From AG-12 sp027339635 (lineage in GTDB: Bacteria; Chloroflexota; Dormibacteria; Aeolococcales; Bog-877): a DNA stretch of 64,000 nucleotides. The number at the start of each line of letters is the position of its first letter. The first letter of the stretch is position 1. Position numbers and translations under genes: made by a program. Shown in pieces: positions 33,506-42,613 of the stretch. The notes beneath the pieces are model-generated. The model was not told the DNA's origin. It made no database searches and worked only from the letters and a program-made list of their open reading frames with translations. The stretch lies in NCBI GenBank assembly GCA_027339635.1, contig DAHWNZ010000002.1, positions 1 through 64,000 of the forward strand, in the 5' to 3' direction.

Positions 33506-35979
33506 CACGAGCCCTGCGGAGACGAGATCGACGGGCCGTTCTCGTCGGCGGAAGCCGGTACCGGAGTCAGGGCGAGGACGGGCACCACCTTCTGCTGCGC
33601 CCATTCCGCAACCCTGCGCTCGTGTGAAAAGATCACAACCTGAGAGGTCTCCGAGAGCTCGAGCAGCGTATCCAGCAGGGCGAAGCAGCGACGGTCATCG
33701 GAGTTTACGGTGGGGTCGTCGAAGATCAGAGGCAGCTCCTCCCCTTTGGGTGAGAGCGCCTGGGCCAGGACCATCCTCAGGCACACGTAGATCTGCTCCT
33801 GGGTCCCTTGAGAGAGGTGGTCCACGGGGATCTGCCTCGTCGAGTTCGGGGCGGCGACGTGCATGGAAAGATCCTCAGGGTCAACCCAGGCCTGGGAGTA
33901 GCGGCGATGGGTGAGCTGTGGCAGGCGCCGAGCGAGGCCATCCGCCAGCACCGGTGCGAGGCTCTTCTGGATCTCTCCCTCTGCCGCCTCCAGCTCTGAG
34001 ATGGCCAGGTTGACCGCGGCCTCGGCGCGCTCCATGCGTGCCAGCTCAGAGCCCAAGTCCGCCACCTGCTCCTCCAGCTCCACCAGATCGCCCGACTCCT
34101 TCAGCTGCTGCTTGAGACTTCCCTCCCTGGGCAGGAGCTCATCTCGGAGCCGATCCCTCTCGAGCCGGGCTTGATCGTACTCGGCGCGCAGGTCGTCGGC
34201 CGGCCTGGTGGTCCGGGTTGGCGCCCCCGCCCTGGCCCTGGCACCCACCTCGGACCGCAGCTCCTCAGCCCTGGTCACGAGCCCGCGAAGCTCCCTCCCG
34301 TTGAGACGCTCCTCACGACGCAGTCCCAGCTCGAGCCTTCGCCTCTCGGCCTCGACGGCCTGCTCGGCATCCCGGGCCATCTGGGTCAACCGGGCCGCGA
34401 TCGCCTGGGGGTCGGGTTCCTCGATGCCCATGCTGGCGCCACGCTGTACCAGCTCCTTACGGGCTCTGTCCACGGTGGACTGCCATGAGGCCACCTGCTG
34501 CAGAGCCTCCTGGAGCGGCGGCAGCTCCTGGGCCAGCTGCAGCAGCTGGCCCCCGCTGAGCTGGGTCAGACCCAGCTCTGAGATCCGCTGGCGCGCCTTG
34601 GCGCGCTGGGCCAAGACCTCCTCCTGGGCGGCCACCGCCTTGAGCACCTCCGGGTCCCGGCTCCGCCTGGCCCTGCGCACCTCCGCCACGGACGAGAATC
34701 CGGCCACAGCGAGCACCCGTCGCAGGCGGCGCTGGAGGTAAAGGAACAAGGTTGCACCCGCAGCCAGAATGACCAGGCCGCCCAAGAACATTGGTACCGG
34801 CAGCTCCGTCGGAGATGCGGTTATCGCCCGACCGATGAGCACGATTCCGATGACCCCGGCCGCGAGCGCGATGAGATCGGAGCTCCAGCGGTGCAGGGCA
34901 ACAGAACGGCGGTCCAGCAGCTCGAGCCGCGCCGCACCTCCGGCCTGGGCGGGAAGCGGCGGAACGGCCCTGTCGATGGCCTCGCCAAGATACTGCAGCT
35001 CGCTCACCGAGAGCTCCGCCGCCAATTTGGCGCGGGCCCGGTCAGCCGGCGTCAGCTGCGCCACCTTCTGCTCCGCCTCCGCCAGCTGCTGGGCCAATTG
35101 CGTGATTCCAAGGGCTGCGTCTCTCACCGCCTCAGGGTCGGCGGGGACCGCGAGGTCTGGAATGGCCCCGAGCGAGTGGTCGATCTCTTCGATGGCGATC
35201 AGGTCCTGGTCGAGCTCCGCCAGCTCCGCGAGCTTCCACGCCAGCTCCGCTTCCGACGCCACCTTCTCCGCGCTCTCCAGCCGTCCTCGTATCTCCTCCA
35301 ACTGGGACAGCTCGTCGCCTAACCTCTGGCGGATCTCCACCGCCTGGGCGAGCCTCTGCTTGGCCTCGTCGAGACGGGTGGCCAGCTTGTCCATGGGACG
35401 CTCCCTGGTGCGGTCGGCGCGGAGGTGTTCCTGGCGCCACTTCTTCAGCAGCTCCAGCGCCGCGCGGACACTGGTGTGAGCACCAGAAGTGGAGGTGGCC
35501 CTCTGCAGGTCAGCCTGCAGCGAGCTACCGCTTATCTCCAGGATCTGGTCCTGGGCCACGGTCGAGATGGCGAGGAACGCCTCCCGGCTCATGCCCAGGG
35601 CGACCGAGACGTCGACGGTCCGACCCCTGCGGAAGAGATTGGTGGCGTCTCCGCCACGGACCTCGTCGGTCACCTGGCAGTTGTCCGGCTGCTCCAGGTC
35701 CCGTATGAAACGGTAGCGTCCGGAGCCCAGCTCCACCTCCGTCTCAACTGTGAAGTTGCGCCCCTGCCAGGGCCTGAAGCGGCGCAGGACCTGCTCCGAC
35801 TCCTTGGGCATCCGCCCCCGACTGGGCAGGTCGACGCCCGCGAGCGCCACCCGCAGGGCGGTGTGCAGGGTGCTCTTCCCGGATTCATTGGGTCCGTAGA
35901 TGACCGTGATCTTGGGGTCGAGGTTGAAGATGCCGCGCAGAGCGCCGAAACGCTCCAGCTTGACCGAGTTGATCTTCAC
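33505..35979 (-). CDS. YhaN-like AAA ATPase (SbcC/Rad50 type) with mid-protein membrane hairpin
   Basis: An 824-residue SbcC/Rad50-type ATPase. Walker A YGPNESGKST is at about 29-37; the ABC-like end carries LSQGTQEQIYV and Walker B LPLIFDDPTVN. Long coiled coils run between. Two hydrophobic segments (about 368-386 and 396-416) sit at the centre, as in YhaN of Bacillus, suggesting that the coils are membrane-tethered. GTG 35979 has GGGAGGG just upstream and is preferred over ATG 35994. It pairs with the YhaO-like nuclease 28 bases upstream. Confidence 0.85.
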   Translation of the reverse strand: MKINSVKLERFGALRGIFNLDPKITVIYGPNESGKSTLHTALRVALAGVDLPSRGRMPKESEQVLRRFRPWQGRNFTVETEVELGSGRYRFIRDLEQPDNCQVTDEVRGGDATNLFRRGRTVDVSVALGMSREAFLAISTVAQDQILEISGSSLQADLQRATSTSGAHTSVRAALELLKKWRQEHLRADRTRERPMDKLATRLDEAKQRLAQAVEIRQRLGDELSQLEEIRGRLESAEKVASEAELAWKLAELAELDQDLIAIEEIDHSLGAIPDLAVPADPEAVRDAALGITQLAQQLAEAEQKVAQLTPADRARAKLAAELSVSELQYLGEAIDRAVPPLPAQAGGAARLELLDRRSVALHRWSSDLIALAAGVIGIVLIGRAITASPTELPVPMFLGGLVILAAGATLFLYLQRRLRRVLAVAGFSSVAEVRRARRSRDPEVLKAVAAQEEVLAQRAKARQRISELGLTQLSGGQLLQLAQELPPLQEALQQVASWQSTVDRARKELVQRGASMGIEEPDPQAIAARLTQMARDAEQAVEAERRRLELGLRREERLNGRELRGLVTRAEELRSEVGARARAGAPTRTTRPADDLRAEYDQARLERDRLRDELLPREGSLKQQLKESGDLVELEEQVADLGSELARMERAEAAVNLAISELEAAEGEIQKSLAPVLADGLARRLPQLTHRRYSQAWVDPEDLSMHVAAPNSTRQIPVDHLSQGTQEQIYVCLRMVLAQALSPKGEELPLIFDDPTVNSDDRRCFALLDTLLELSETSQVVIFSHERRVAEWAQQKVVPVLALTPVPASADENGPSISSPQGS

Positions 35980-36007
35980 CGGTCCCTCCCCCATCTCCTG
36001 GCATCGT

Positions 36008-37108
36008 TCACAGCAGGGCCGGCTCCTCCCCCAGCAGCGCGTTTAGGCCAGCCAGCAGTGCGGCTTGGACCAGCTCGCTGTCGAAGTCAGGGCGGGCCAG
36101 GAGCGAGCGCACGAACTGACCCCTGGCGTCCGGGGCCTGACGCAGCTGTTCCAGGTCTAGCTGGGGGCGGCATGAGATCACGAGCTCGACCGAGCGCCCA
36201 TTCACTCGGAGCCGCTCCAGGAGCTCCTGACGGCTCAGCCGGACCCCGGCCGCGAGCTCTCCCGTCACTCTGACCCGGTACGCCACATCGCCATCCTCTT
36301 GGACTTGTATCGCGCCCAGGACCCGGTCCGCGATCGCCTCCGAGTGCTGGCATCCCGTCACGTCGACCTCTATCTCGGCAAGTTGGAAGGTGCCGACCGG
36401 CACGATCTCCACGCGCGGTGGACCCTGCTCGTCGAGCTCGACCACGGCTGGCCCCCGTGTCCCCTCCTCTCCGAAGGTGAGTGGCTCCGGGTTTCCGGGA
36501 TAGACCAGAAGCCTGCCCACCCGCGGCTTGTGGAAATGTCCGAGGAGGGCATACCGGAAGCCACTCCTCTGAATCTCGTCCTCGCTGAACGGAGCGTGAT
36601 CCTCCTTACCCTCACCCTGCTCCGGCAGCTGGCCCCGTTCGGACCCGTGGAAGAGGGCGACAGCCGGCCCTCCCTTGGGCACCTTGAACCTGTGCAGGAG
36701 ATCACCTGTGCCCTTCGGCTTGAGGTGAGCCACCCCGAACACCCGCCACCCCCCGAGCTCGTAGGGTGTGAACTCGCCGCCTTGGAAGATGTGCACGTTC
36801 TGGGGCCAGCGCTCGCGTGAGTAGAGGGAACCGGGGTGCAGGTAGTCGTGATTGCCCGGGCTGATGAGGACTGGGCACGAGGCCCTCTCGAACTCCTGCT
36901 GCAGGAATCTCGTCGTGTCGCCCTGGGAACGCAGATCCTCGTACAGGTCACCGCCGATGGTCAGCGCATCCGCCCGCTGCTCCACGGCCATGTCGACGAC
37001 CCTGCGAAAGGTCTGCCGGATCGCCCAGCGCCGCCTTCTGGCGGCGGCGAGGCCCAGCCCCGAAAAGGAGGCGTCGAGGTGGACGTCGGCGCAATGGATC
37101 AAACGCAT
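36008..37108 (-). CDS. YhaO/SbcD-like metallophosphoesterase nuclease
   Basis: A 366-residue Mre11/SbcD-type exonuclease. The metal-binding motifs are CADVHLDAS, GGDLYED, SPGNHDYLHP, LFHGSE and LLGHFHKP. The C-terminal part (~230-366) is a cap and coupling domain specific to YhaO. With the YhaN-like ATPase it should form a DNA-end-processing complex at the membrane. ATG 37108 is preceded by CATATT six bases upstream on the minus strand, again without a ribosome-binding site. Confidence 0.9.
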   Translation of the reverse strand: MRLIHCADVHLDASFSGLGLAAARRRRWAIRQTFRRVVDMAVEQRADALTIGGDLYEDLRSQGDTTRFLQQEFERASCPVLISPGNHDYLHPGSLYSRERWPQNVHIFQGGEFTPYELGGWRVFGVAHLKPKGTGDLLHRFKVPKGGPAVALFHGSERGQLPEQGEGKEDHAPFSEDEIQRSGFRYALLGHFHKPRVGRLLVYPGNPEPLTFGEEGTRGPAVVELDEQGPPRVEIVPVGTFQLAEIEVDVTGCQHSEAIADRVLGAIQVQEDGDVAYRVRVTGELAAGVRLSRQELLERLRVNGRSVELVISCRPQLDLEQLRQAPDARGQFVRSLLARPDFDSELVQAALLAGLNALLGEEPALL

Positions 37109-37180
37109 GAGCGCAATATGCAACACTGGAGGCTCTTCGTGTTGAGCCTCGCCCCCTCCGGGGCCAACTACACTGCCCCC

Positions 37181-37405
37181 ATGGCCCCAATTCTCCCACC
37201 AGGACCGGTCGACCAGGCGAGCCGGGTCGTGCTGCGCAAGATCAACCGACGCGCCCCGTCCTTCATCAGCAACATGGTGCGCGCTCGCCTGGTGGGACAC
37301 CAGGTCGAGGTGGGGCAGAAGATCCTGGTATACCAGGTCGCGTTCACCGAGCCGCACGGGTTGGTGGAGGTAACCCCGGCCACGGTGATCGAGTTCATCA
37401 ACTGA
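37181..37405 (+). CDS. Small conserved-looking protein of unknown function
   Basis: A 74-residue protein from ATG 37181. A TACACT box ends six bases upstream, consistent with leaderless expression. The sequence alternates basic and hydrophobic residues (RVVLRKINRRAPSFISNMVR) and ends in beta-like strands (KILVYQVAFTEPHGLVEVTP). It has no membrane helix. It ends five bases before the ABC ATPase and is divergent from the YhaO-like gene. No family is recognised. Confidence 0.6.
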   Translation: MAPILPPGPVDQASRVVLRKINRRAPSFISNMVRARLVGHQVEVGQKILVYQVAFTEPHGLVEVTPATVIEFIN

Positions 37406-37410
37406 AGGCC

Positions 37411-38325
37411 ATGTCCCACCCGGTCCTGGAGGCGAGGGATCTCCTGCGGCGCTTCTCGAACGGGAGGGGCGTGGGACCGCTCAACCTTCTTGTCAGCCAG
37501 GGTGAGGTGTTGGCCCTGGTCGGGCCCAACGGCTGCGGCAAGACGACCCTGCTGCGCTGCCTGGCAACCAGGAGCACCCCAGGCCAGGGTGAGGTGCTTT
37601 GGTTTGGTGACCGAGACCCCGCCCTTGCCCGCCCCCGCCTGGGGGTGGTGTTCGACGCGACCGCCCACGCGGACGAGCTCAGCGCCAGAGAGAACCTGGC
37701 CTTCTTCGCCTCCGCGCGGGGCGCCCCGGTGGGACCTTCAACGCCCCTCCTATCTCAGGCTGAGTTGAGCGACGTCGCCGATGAGCCCGTCGCGTCCTAC
37801 TCCTACGGGATGCGACGGCGGCTGTTGCTGGCGGAGGCGCTGGCCGGCGACCCCGAGCTCCTCCTGCTCGACGAGCCAACGCTCGGCCTTGACGTGGCCG
37901 GCCAGCGGTGGCTGGCGGATGTCCTCCAGGAGCGGGCGGCGAGAGGAACGGCGGTGTGCATCTCCACCAACGACACCGAATTCGTGGAGTCGGCGGCGAC
38001 TCGGGTCTGTTTTCTGGTGGATGGACTGGCCGTCCATGACTCTCCCCTCGACGAACTGCTGGCCTCCCTCGGCGGCAGCAGAGAGATCCACCTCACATCC
38101 AGGAGCCAGCTGCCGGTGGAGAGGCTTCGCTGCGTGCCAGGGGTCGAGGGGGTCGCTCTCGTCGAAGGAGGGGCGATCGTCCTGGCCCACCAGCGAGAGG
38201 GGTTGCTGGCGGACCTGCTGGCGACCATGGGAGACCTCGACCGCACCCTGGTCGACCTCTCGGTGCGGGAGCCGGGGCTGGCCGACTGCTTCTTGCGGAT
38301 CACGGGGCGGGCTCTCGGTGACTGA
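37411..38325 (+). CDS. ABC transporter ATP-binding protein (CcmA/DrrA-like)
   Basis: A 304-residue ATPase. Walker A is GPNGCGKTTLL, the signature SYSYGMRRRLLLAEAL deviates from the usual SGG (the position is taken by SYG, also seen in CcmA-like proteins) and Walker B is LLLLDEPTLGLD. The switch-loop His seems to be replaced, since the segment reads ISTNDTEFVE. A C-terminal domain of ~80 residues resembles DrrA-type tails. It is coupled to the following permease. Substrate unknown. Confidence 0.88.
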   Translation: MSHPVLEARDLLRRFSNGRGVGPLNLLVSQGEVLALVGPNGCGKTTLLRCLATRSTPGQGEVLWFGDRDPALARPRLGVVFDATAHADELSARENLAFFASARGAPVGPSTPLLSQAELSDVADEPVASYSYGMRRRLLLAEALAGDPELLLLDEPTLGLDVAGQRWLADVLQERAARGTAVCISTNDTEFVESAATRVCFLVDGLAVHDSPLDELLASLGGSREIHLTSRSQLPVERLRCVPGVEGVALVEGGAIVLAHQREGLLADLLATMGDLDRTLVDLSVREPGLADCFLRITGRALGD

Positions 38326-39094
38326 GAACGCCCCCGCCATGGGCCTCAAGACCTCCGCACCTCCCAGGACTCCGGGGACGGGCCCCCGGTCACTGTGGCA
38401 GCTGGAGTTGCGGGCGACCCTGTCGCGCCGCCGGGCGCTGGCGATAAAGATGGGTTTTCCACTCTTGCTGGTGATTCCCCTGGTCGCCACCGACGCCCCC
38501 CAGTTCTTCGCCGGGATGCTTCTCACCATCCTCATCGCCATGGTGGGCACGGTCGGGACGGGCGTCAGTGTCACCCGCTCCCGGGGATCCGGGTGGCTCG
38601 ACCGGCTGGCGGTCCTTCCCCTGCCGAGATGGCGGATATCGCTGGAGATCTTCTTCGCCGGGTGGCTGGTCGACTGCGTCCAGGCCACCATCGTCTTTTT
38701 GGTGCTGGAACTGGCTCAGCGCCCCGACCCGTTCGCGATCCTGACCACCTGGCTGCTGGCGCTGGCGACCTTGGGGTTCTCGGGCGCCATCGGGCTCGCG
38801 GTCGCGACTCTGACCGACAACGCCGGGGAGGCGATGCTCTTTCTGGCGGTCATCCTGGCACCGATGCTCTTTCTATCGGGACTGTTCACCGGGGTCCCGG
38901 CCACGGGGATCCGCTACTGGGTCGCTCAGGTGTTGCCGTTCAGCTACCTGAGCGACGGGTTCCAGCTGTGTCTGCACGGAAACCCGCCCTATGGCAGCTC
39001 CATGAGCTTTCTCCTGGCCGCGATCGGCTTCGGAATCGTGGCCGTGGGGGCCAGCGCCGCTCTGGGCCGAGCGCTCCTGGCGCGAGGGGCGTGA
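38318..39094 (+). CDS. ABC-2 type permease of the CcmB/DrrB type
   Basis: A 258-residue membrane protein with about six helices. The WQLELRATLSRRRALAIKMG start and the LSGLFTGVP turn fit ABC-2 exporters. GTG 38318 overlaps the ATPase stop by eight bases; ATG 38339 is an alternative start. No cytochrome-c maturation genes lie nearby, so a heme-export role is not supported. Confidence 0.87.
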   Translation: MTENAPAMGLKTSAPPRTPGTGPRSLWQLELRATLSRRRALAIKMGFPLLLVIPLVATDAPQFFAGMLLTILIAMVGTVGTGVSVTRSRGSGWLDRLAVLPLPRWRISLEIFFAGWLVDCVQATIVFLVLELAQRPDPFAILTTWLLALATLGFSGAIGLAVATLTDNAGEAMLFLAVILAPMLFLSGLFTGVPATGIRYWVAQVLPFSYLSDGFQLCLHGNPPYGSSMSFLLAAIGFGIVAVGASAALGRALLARGA

Positions 39095-39509
39095 GGAGAG
39101 CCGACCGCCGCGCCCAGCCCGCAGAAGCCACCGTCGACTGCCTCCTTACCGGGTCAGCGGCGCGGGACCGGGCCCGGCACGATGCGCCCGCTGCGCGGCC
39201 ACCGCCAAGCCGACTGAGCTATTGCATCAGGCGGGCGATTACAGGGGAATCCGGACCCCGGCCCCCGGGCAAACGCCCGCGTCGACAGCGGTGCAACAAC
39301 TGCCACCTCACTGGGGCCAAGGGGTTGGACGCCCGAACCGGTGCTGACCGAGATTCCGCTTCGCCGGTCAAAGTGGATGGCTGGGCCCCGGGGCACCCGT
39401 AAGCTGCAACTGGCCAGCCGGCCAGGCACCGGTCGCAGACACAGAACCGAGAGCGAGGGCAACCCGGGGGAGTGCGAGGTCATCACCTCAGGCCACGCCG
39501 CACAGCCGG
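39095..39509. other. Convergent intergenic stretch without a gene
   Basis: Lies between the ABC permease and the sortase-tailed protein gene, which converge. Open frames here are extensions or shadows of the flanking genes. No clear terminator with a T-run and no RNA gene was recognised. Confidence 0.5.
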
Positions 39510-40355
39510 TCAGCCTGGCCTGTCGGCCGCCTTCCCCGTTGGGTAGCGTCGCTGCCGCCACAACCACAGCCCGCCCAAGAACATCAGCAAGCCGACGACG
39601 ATGAGCAGTCGACTGAGAGCGATGGGCAGGTCGGCACCCGTGGATGGGGTCTGCGCCCCAAGAACTCCCTGGTGCTGTCCGGCGCCGGGATCCCCGCCAG
39701 GCTGTCCGGGGGCGGTGGTGCTTTGGCCGAGCACTCCGCCAGCCGGGGTTGATAGGTTCGTGAAGACCGGCTGCACGGTGACGCTGGCGCTGCCACCCTG
39801 GTATGGGTTGCCGGCGGCCAGCGGCATTAGCCACCTGACGGTGAAGGTTTCGGCCGCCACCCGCCCACCGCCGGCGGTTGTGACGGGAAGATTACCGGTG
39901 TCGCTCACGCAGTAGCTGGCGTTTGGGTACGCGGCCGGCTGGTCGAGCTCCGCGGAGGTGTAGCAGGCCACCGGGCCAACGAGGAAGAGCTGGCCTGTGC
40001 TGTCGTTGATGATCTGCACCTGCAAACCGGTCTGCGTACCGTCGAGCAGGGCTTCGGTCCCCAGGGCGGATCCTGGCTTCCCACCTGCGGACATGGACGC
40101 GCTCGACACTCGAAGCACAACCTTGACCGGATGGCCCACGTAGGGGTTGGCAAAGGTCTCCTGGCAGCTTCCGCTCGAGCCCGGCATCAGCGCGGCCGAG
40201 GTGCCGCAGACGCTGAGGGTGGTCGCGGCCGACACGGTGGTAGACGCGGCGAGACCAAGGGCCGTGCCCGTGCCACCGCTCAGCAGGCCCAGGCACACCA
40301 GGACCAGGGATGGCCGTGTCCGCTGGCGCAGCCAGTGCAGCGCTATCACCGCCAT
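39510..40355 (-). CDS. Secreted TasA-motif protein with sortase-like C-terminal tail
   Basis: A 281-residue exported protein. An N-terminal hydrophobic segment (~15-45) ends near VSAA. The mature part carries NPYQGGSASVTV at 183-194, also found in the neighbouring TasA-like protein. A Gln/Gly/Pro-rich linker is followed by TPSTG (236-240), a membrane helix (~246-266) and RRQ-type basic tail, the layout of an LPxTG-like sorting signal with a non-standard first residue. No sortase gene is in the window. It may be the wall-anchored subunit of the fibre system. Confidence 0.75.
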   Translation of the reverse strand: MAVIALHWLRQRTRPSLVLVCLGLLSGGTGTALGLAASTTVSAATTLSVCGTSAALMPGSSGSCQETFANPYVGHPVKVVLRVSSASMSAGGKPGSALGTEALLDGTQTGLQVQIINDSTGQLFLVGPVACYTSAELDQPAAYPNASYCVSDTGNLPVTTAGGGRVAAETFTVRWLMPLAAGNPYQGGSASVTVQPVFTNLSTPAGGVLGQSTTAPGQPGGDPGAGQHQGVLGAQTPSTGADLPIALSRLLIVVGLLMFLGGLWLWRQRRYPTGKAADRPG

Positions 40356-40609
40356 CCCGCCATCCGGCCCGTCAGGGCAGGTCCGACCTGAGCCCGGGCC
40401 CGTGTGCCTGCAGCCCGCCTGCCCGAAGCGCTTGCCCGGGTCGTCGGCGTGGTGCCGTGGGGCGCCGGGTGGCACTGCCAAGGCATCCCTGCCCAAGAGC
40501 TCGCGGAAGTCCCTCCTTGGGAGCCTGCGGCCCTTTTGGTGGACGCCCGTTGCGGATCGTTCAAAGCGTTCAAGTCTCCTTGTCGATCGATTGGAAAGGA
40601 ATCCGGTTG

Positions 40610-40639
40610 GAGGAGCCGGCTCCTGAGAGCCGGCTCCTC
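40610..40639 (-). terminator. Hairpin after the TasA-like gene
   Basis: A perfect 12-base-pair stem (GAGGAGCCGGCT and its complement) around a six-base loop, eleven bases past the stop of the TasA-like gene. No long T-run follows, but the position and stability fit a transcription terminator or an mRNA-stabilising end, separating this gene from the sortase-tailed one. Confidence 0.7.
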
Positions 40640-40650
40640 GCACACGGTCG

Positions 40651-41757
40651 TCAGCCGACCGTGATGTTCCAGAAGGTCTCGCCCTGCTGGGGGAAATCGT
40701 CGTTGCTGGTCAGGTCGCTCGGGTTGGCTCCCGCCTTGTACACGACGTAGGAGGCGTTGGCATAGACGTTGTAGGTGAAGTTCAGCACGTCACCTGCCTT
40801 GGGCATGGCGCCCGTGCATGAGGAGACGGTCAGGCCCAGGGTGCTTACCGCGGCCGAGGCCACGTTCGATCCAAAGGCAGGAAGCGGCGACGGTGTCGTG
40901 ATGCTGTACTGGCAGACATCAGGCGTGGTCGCGGTGCTCTGGGTGACGTCCGTAGCCGAGAACTCTGAGGGAGCGGACGGCGTGTAGTTGTTGGTGTTGA
41001 AGACTTGGACGGGGACGTTGTAGCCGACGTTCAGGGTGGTCGCGCTGGGCGAGGTCACCGACTCGAAGATGGGCCCGGTCGGGTACTCGGGCGCGTGCCC
41101 GGAGTTGTTGGTGTCATTGACGGACTGCACCGCCCATGCGTCAACCGAGATGGAGGCCGACCCGCCCTGGTAAGGGTTGTTCTGAGCCGGTGTCCCGATG
41201 TTCATCGCCCCGCTGATGGTGAACGTGAAGGACCCGCCGCTGGTCGGGTTCCAGAGGTCCACCACCTGGTTGTCGTCACTGCTGCAGGCCTGCCAGCCGG
41301 CGGCTGTCTGAGCGGTGCTGCAGTTGGAAGCGCTGGGAGTTCCCCAACCGAAGAGCTGGGTTCCGATGCCGTACTCCGAGGCGGCGGGAGTCGAGATGGT
41401 CGGCACCAGGCCGTATGCCCCACCGATCAGGGGCGAGCCGCCAGGGGTGCCGGCCTTGGACTCGGTGGAAACGTTGAGCAGCAGCCAAGCCGGGGCCGTG
41501 CCCGTGTAGTCGACCGTATAAGTGCAAGTGGATCCGAGGGACTGGCCGGGGACTATATCCGAGAAGTTGCAAGAGCTCGCGTTTGCCGAACCGGTGTTGG
41601 TCAGCGTGACGGTGGCCGCGCTGATGGTCGAGGTTTGGGGCGTGGCCGCGCTGCTGAACAGCGCGTAGCTGGCCCCGATCGCCAGGGCTGCCGCCGCGCC
41701 CACCACGCCGATGGCGCTGAGGACGAGCGTCAGCCGTCGGTTTCTACCGATGGACAT
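40651..41757 (-). CDS. TasA/camelysin-like secreted protein with SipW-type signal peptide
   Basis: A 368-residue exported protein. The signal peptide has a basic start, a long hydrophobic core and the SipW-type end ASYALFSSAA. The mature part opens with TISAATVTLTNTGS and IVPGQSLGSTCTYTVDYTG, then reaches NPYQGGSASISVDAWAVQS (194-212), matching the beta-sandwich of TasA/CalY fibre proteins. About 150 further residues form a second domain not seen in TasA. AGGAG lies upstream of ATG 41757 in a 180-base leader. A strong hairpin ends the gene. It is the likely main fibre subunit. Confidence 0.82.
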   Translation of the reverse strand: MSIGRNRRLTLVLSAIGVVGAAAALAIGASYALFSSAATPQTSTISAATVTLTNTGSANASSCNFSDIVPGQSLGSTCTYTVDYTGTAPAWLLLNVSTESKAGTPGGSPLIGGAYGLVPTISTPAASEYGIGTQLFGWGTPSASNCSTAQTAAGWQACSSDDNQVVDLWNPTSGGSFTFTISGAMNIGTPAQNNPYQGGSASISVDAWAVQSVNDTNNSGHAPEYPTGPIFESVTSPSATTLNVGYNVPVQVFNTNNYTPSAPSEFSATDVTQSTATTPDVCQYSITTPSPLPAFGSNVASAAVSTLGLTVSSCTGAMPKAGDVLNFTYNVYANASYVVYKAGANPSDLTSNDDFPQQGETFWNITVG

Positions 41758-41938
41758 CCTGAGTTACTCCTAAAAATTTCTGCTTGGAGATGCGCTGTGG
41801 CACATCCCGGTTCACCTTCTCCGCTCCTCTTTCCGTGCTCCTATCTCCTTCCTCCCATGTGCTCTGCACCTGCCGTCTCGTTGCCAAACTGGGTCAGCCG
41901 ACGTCCCCACCCCTGGTCGGACCCCGGGGCGCACCCGC

Positions 41939-42613
41939 CTACCACGGGCGACCCATTGAATCGGCCTCCTTCTCTCGGGCCGCCCGCTCCTCGGCGTCAA
42001 TCGCGCGCCAGCGCCGACGCGTCTCCCCGGTCACGAAATAGAGGACGGGGATCATGATCAGGATCACGAATGTCACGGGCTGATGGACCGCCGTCAGCAC
42101 GTACCCCCCCAAGGGGATGCTGCCCTGATAGACGCCCAGCACATCCGCCGCCGCGACCGGCAGGGCGTCGGGCACGTTGTTGGCGTCACCCTTGGTGCGG
42201 TATTCGACCTGGGTCAGGCCGCCCGGGCCTGGCCCGGTGCCAACCGAGTAGATGCGGTGGGTGATCACCAACGGGGCCTGCCCCGCGGTCCGCGCAGGGT
42301 CTACGAAGGTTATGATCTGCCCCTTGCGCAGATGGCTCGCCTGCGCCAGAGTGACGGTTCGGTCGTAGATCAAATCTCCCGGCACGAAGGTGGGGGCCAT
42401 GGAGCCGCTGGCCACGCTGAAGGCGGGATGGCCGAACACGACTCGTTCTCCGTAGGGGCCGTTCTTCACGGTCACGGCGAGGAATATCGCCACCGCCAGG
42501 AGGAGCACCACCAGCACCGTCAGGAGGGTGGCCAGAGCGTTGAAAAACCGACCTGCTACGCCATGGCTCTGCCGCTTCGTCGGCCCGACGTTGACCGAGA
42601 CCCGATCGGTCAT
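41939..42613 (-). CDS. ER-type (SipW-like) signal peptidase I, downstream copy
   Basis: A 224-residue membrane peptidase. A helix at ~25-48 precedes the catalytic region. The nucleophile is Ser71 in VASGSMAPTF; ITHRI gives His119 in place of the Lys of ordinary bacterial signal peptidases, and KGDANNVPD completes the ER-type set. A second helix lies at ~180-195. It should process the SipW-type substrates encoded beside it. Overlaps the other copy by four bases. Confidence 0.92.
   Translation of the reverse strand: MTDRVSVNVGPTKRQSHGVAGRFFNALATLLTVLVVLLLAVAIFLAVTVKNGPYGERVVFGHPAFSVASGSMAPTFVPGDLIYDRTVTLAQASHLRKGQIITFVDPARTAGQAPLVITHRIYSVGTGPGPGGLTQVEYRTKGDANNVPDALPVAAADVLGVYQGSIPLGGYVLTAVHQPVTFVILIMIPVLYFVTGETRRRWRAIDAEERAAREKEADSMGRPW

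Noticed and set aside
37411..39094. Heme exporter CcmAB
   Set aside because: The ATPase resembles CcmA in part, but no cytochrome-c maturation genes are nearby and the pair fits a general ABC-2 exporter.
39180..39235. Minus-strand AATAGCTCAGTCGGC, resembling a tRNA D-arm
   Set aside because: No matching T-arm or acceptor stem is found.
41758..41938. Possible riboswitch in the 180-base leader of the TasA-like gene
   Set aside because: Only a normal ribosome-binding site was found; no known riboswitch core could be recognised by eye.
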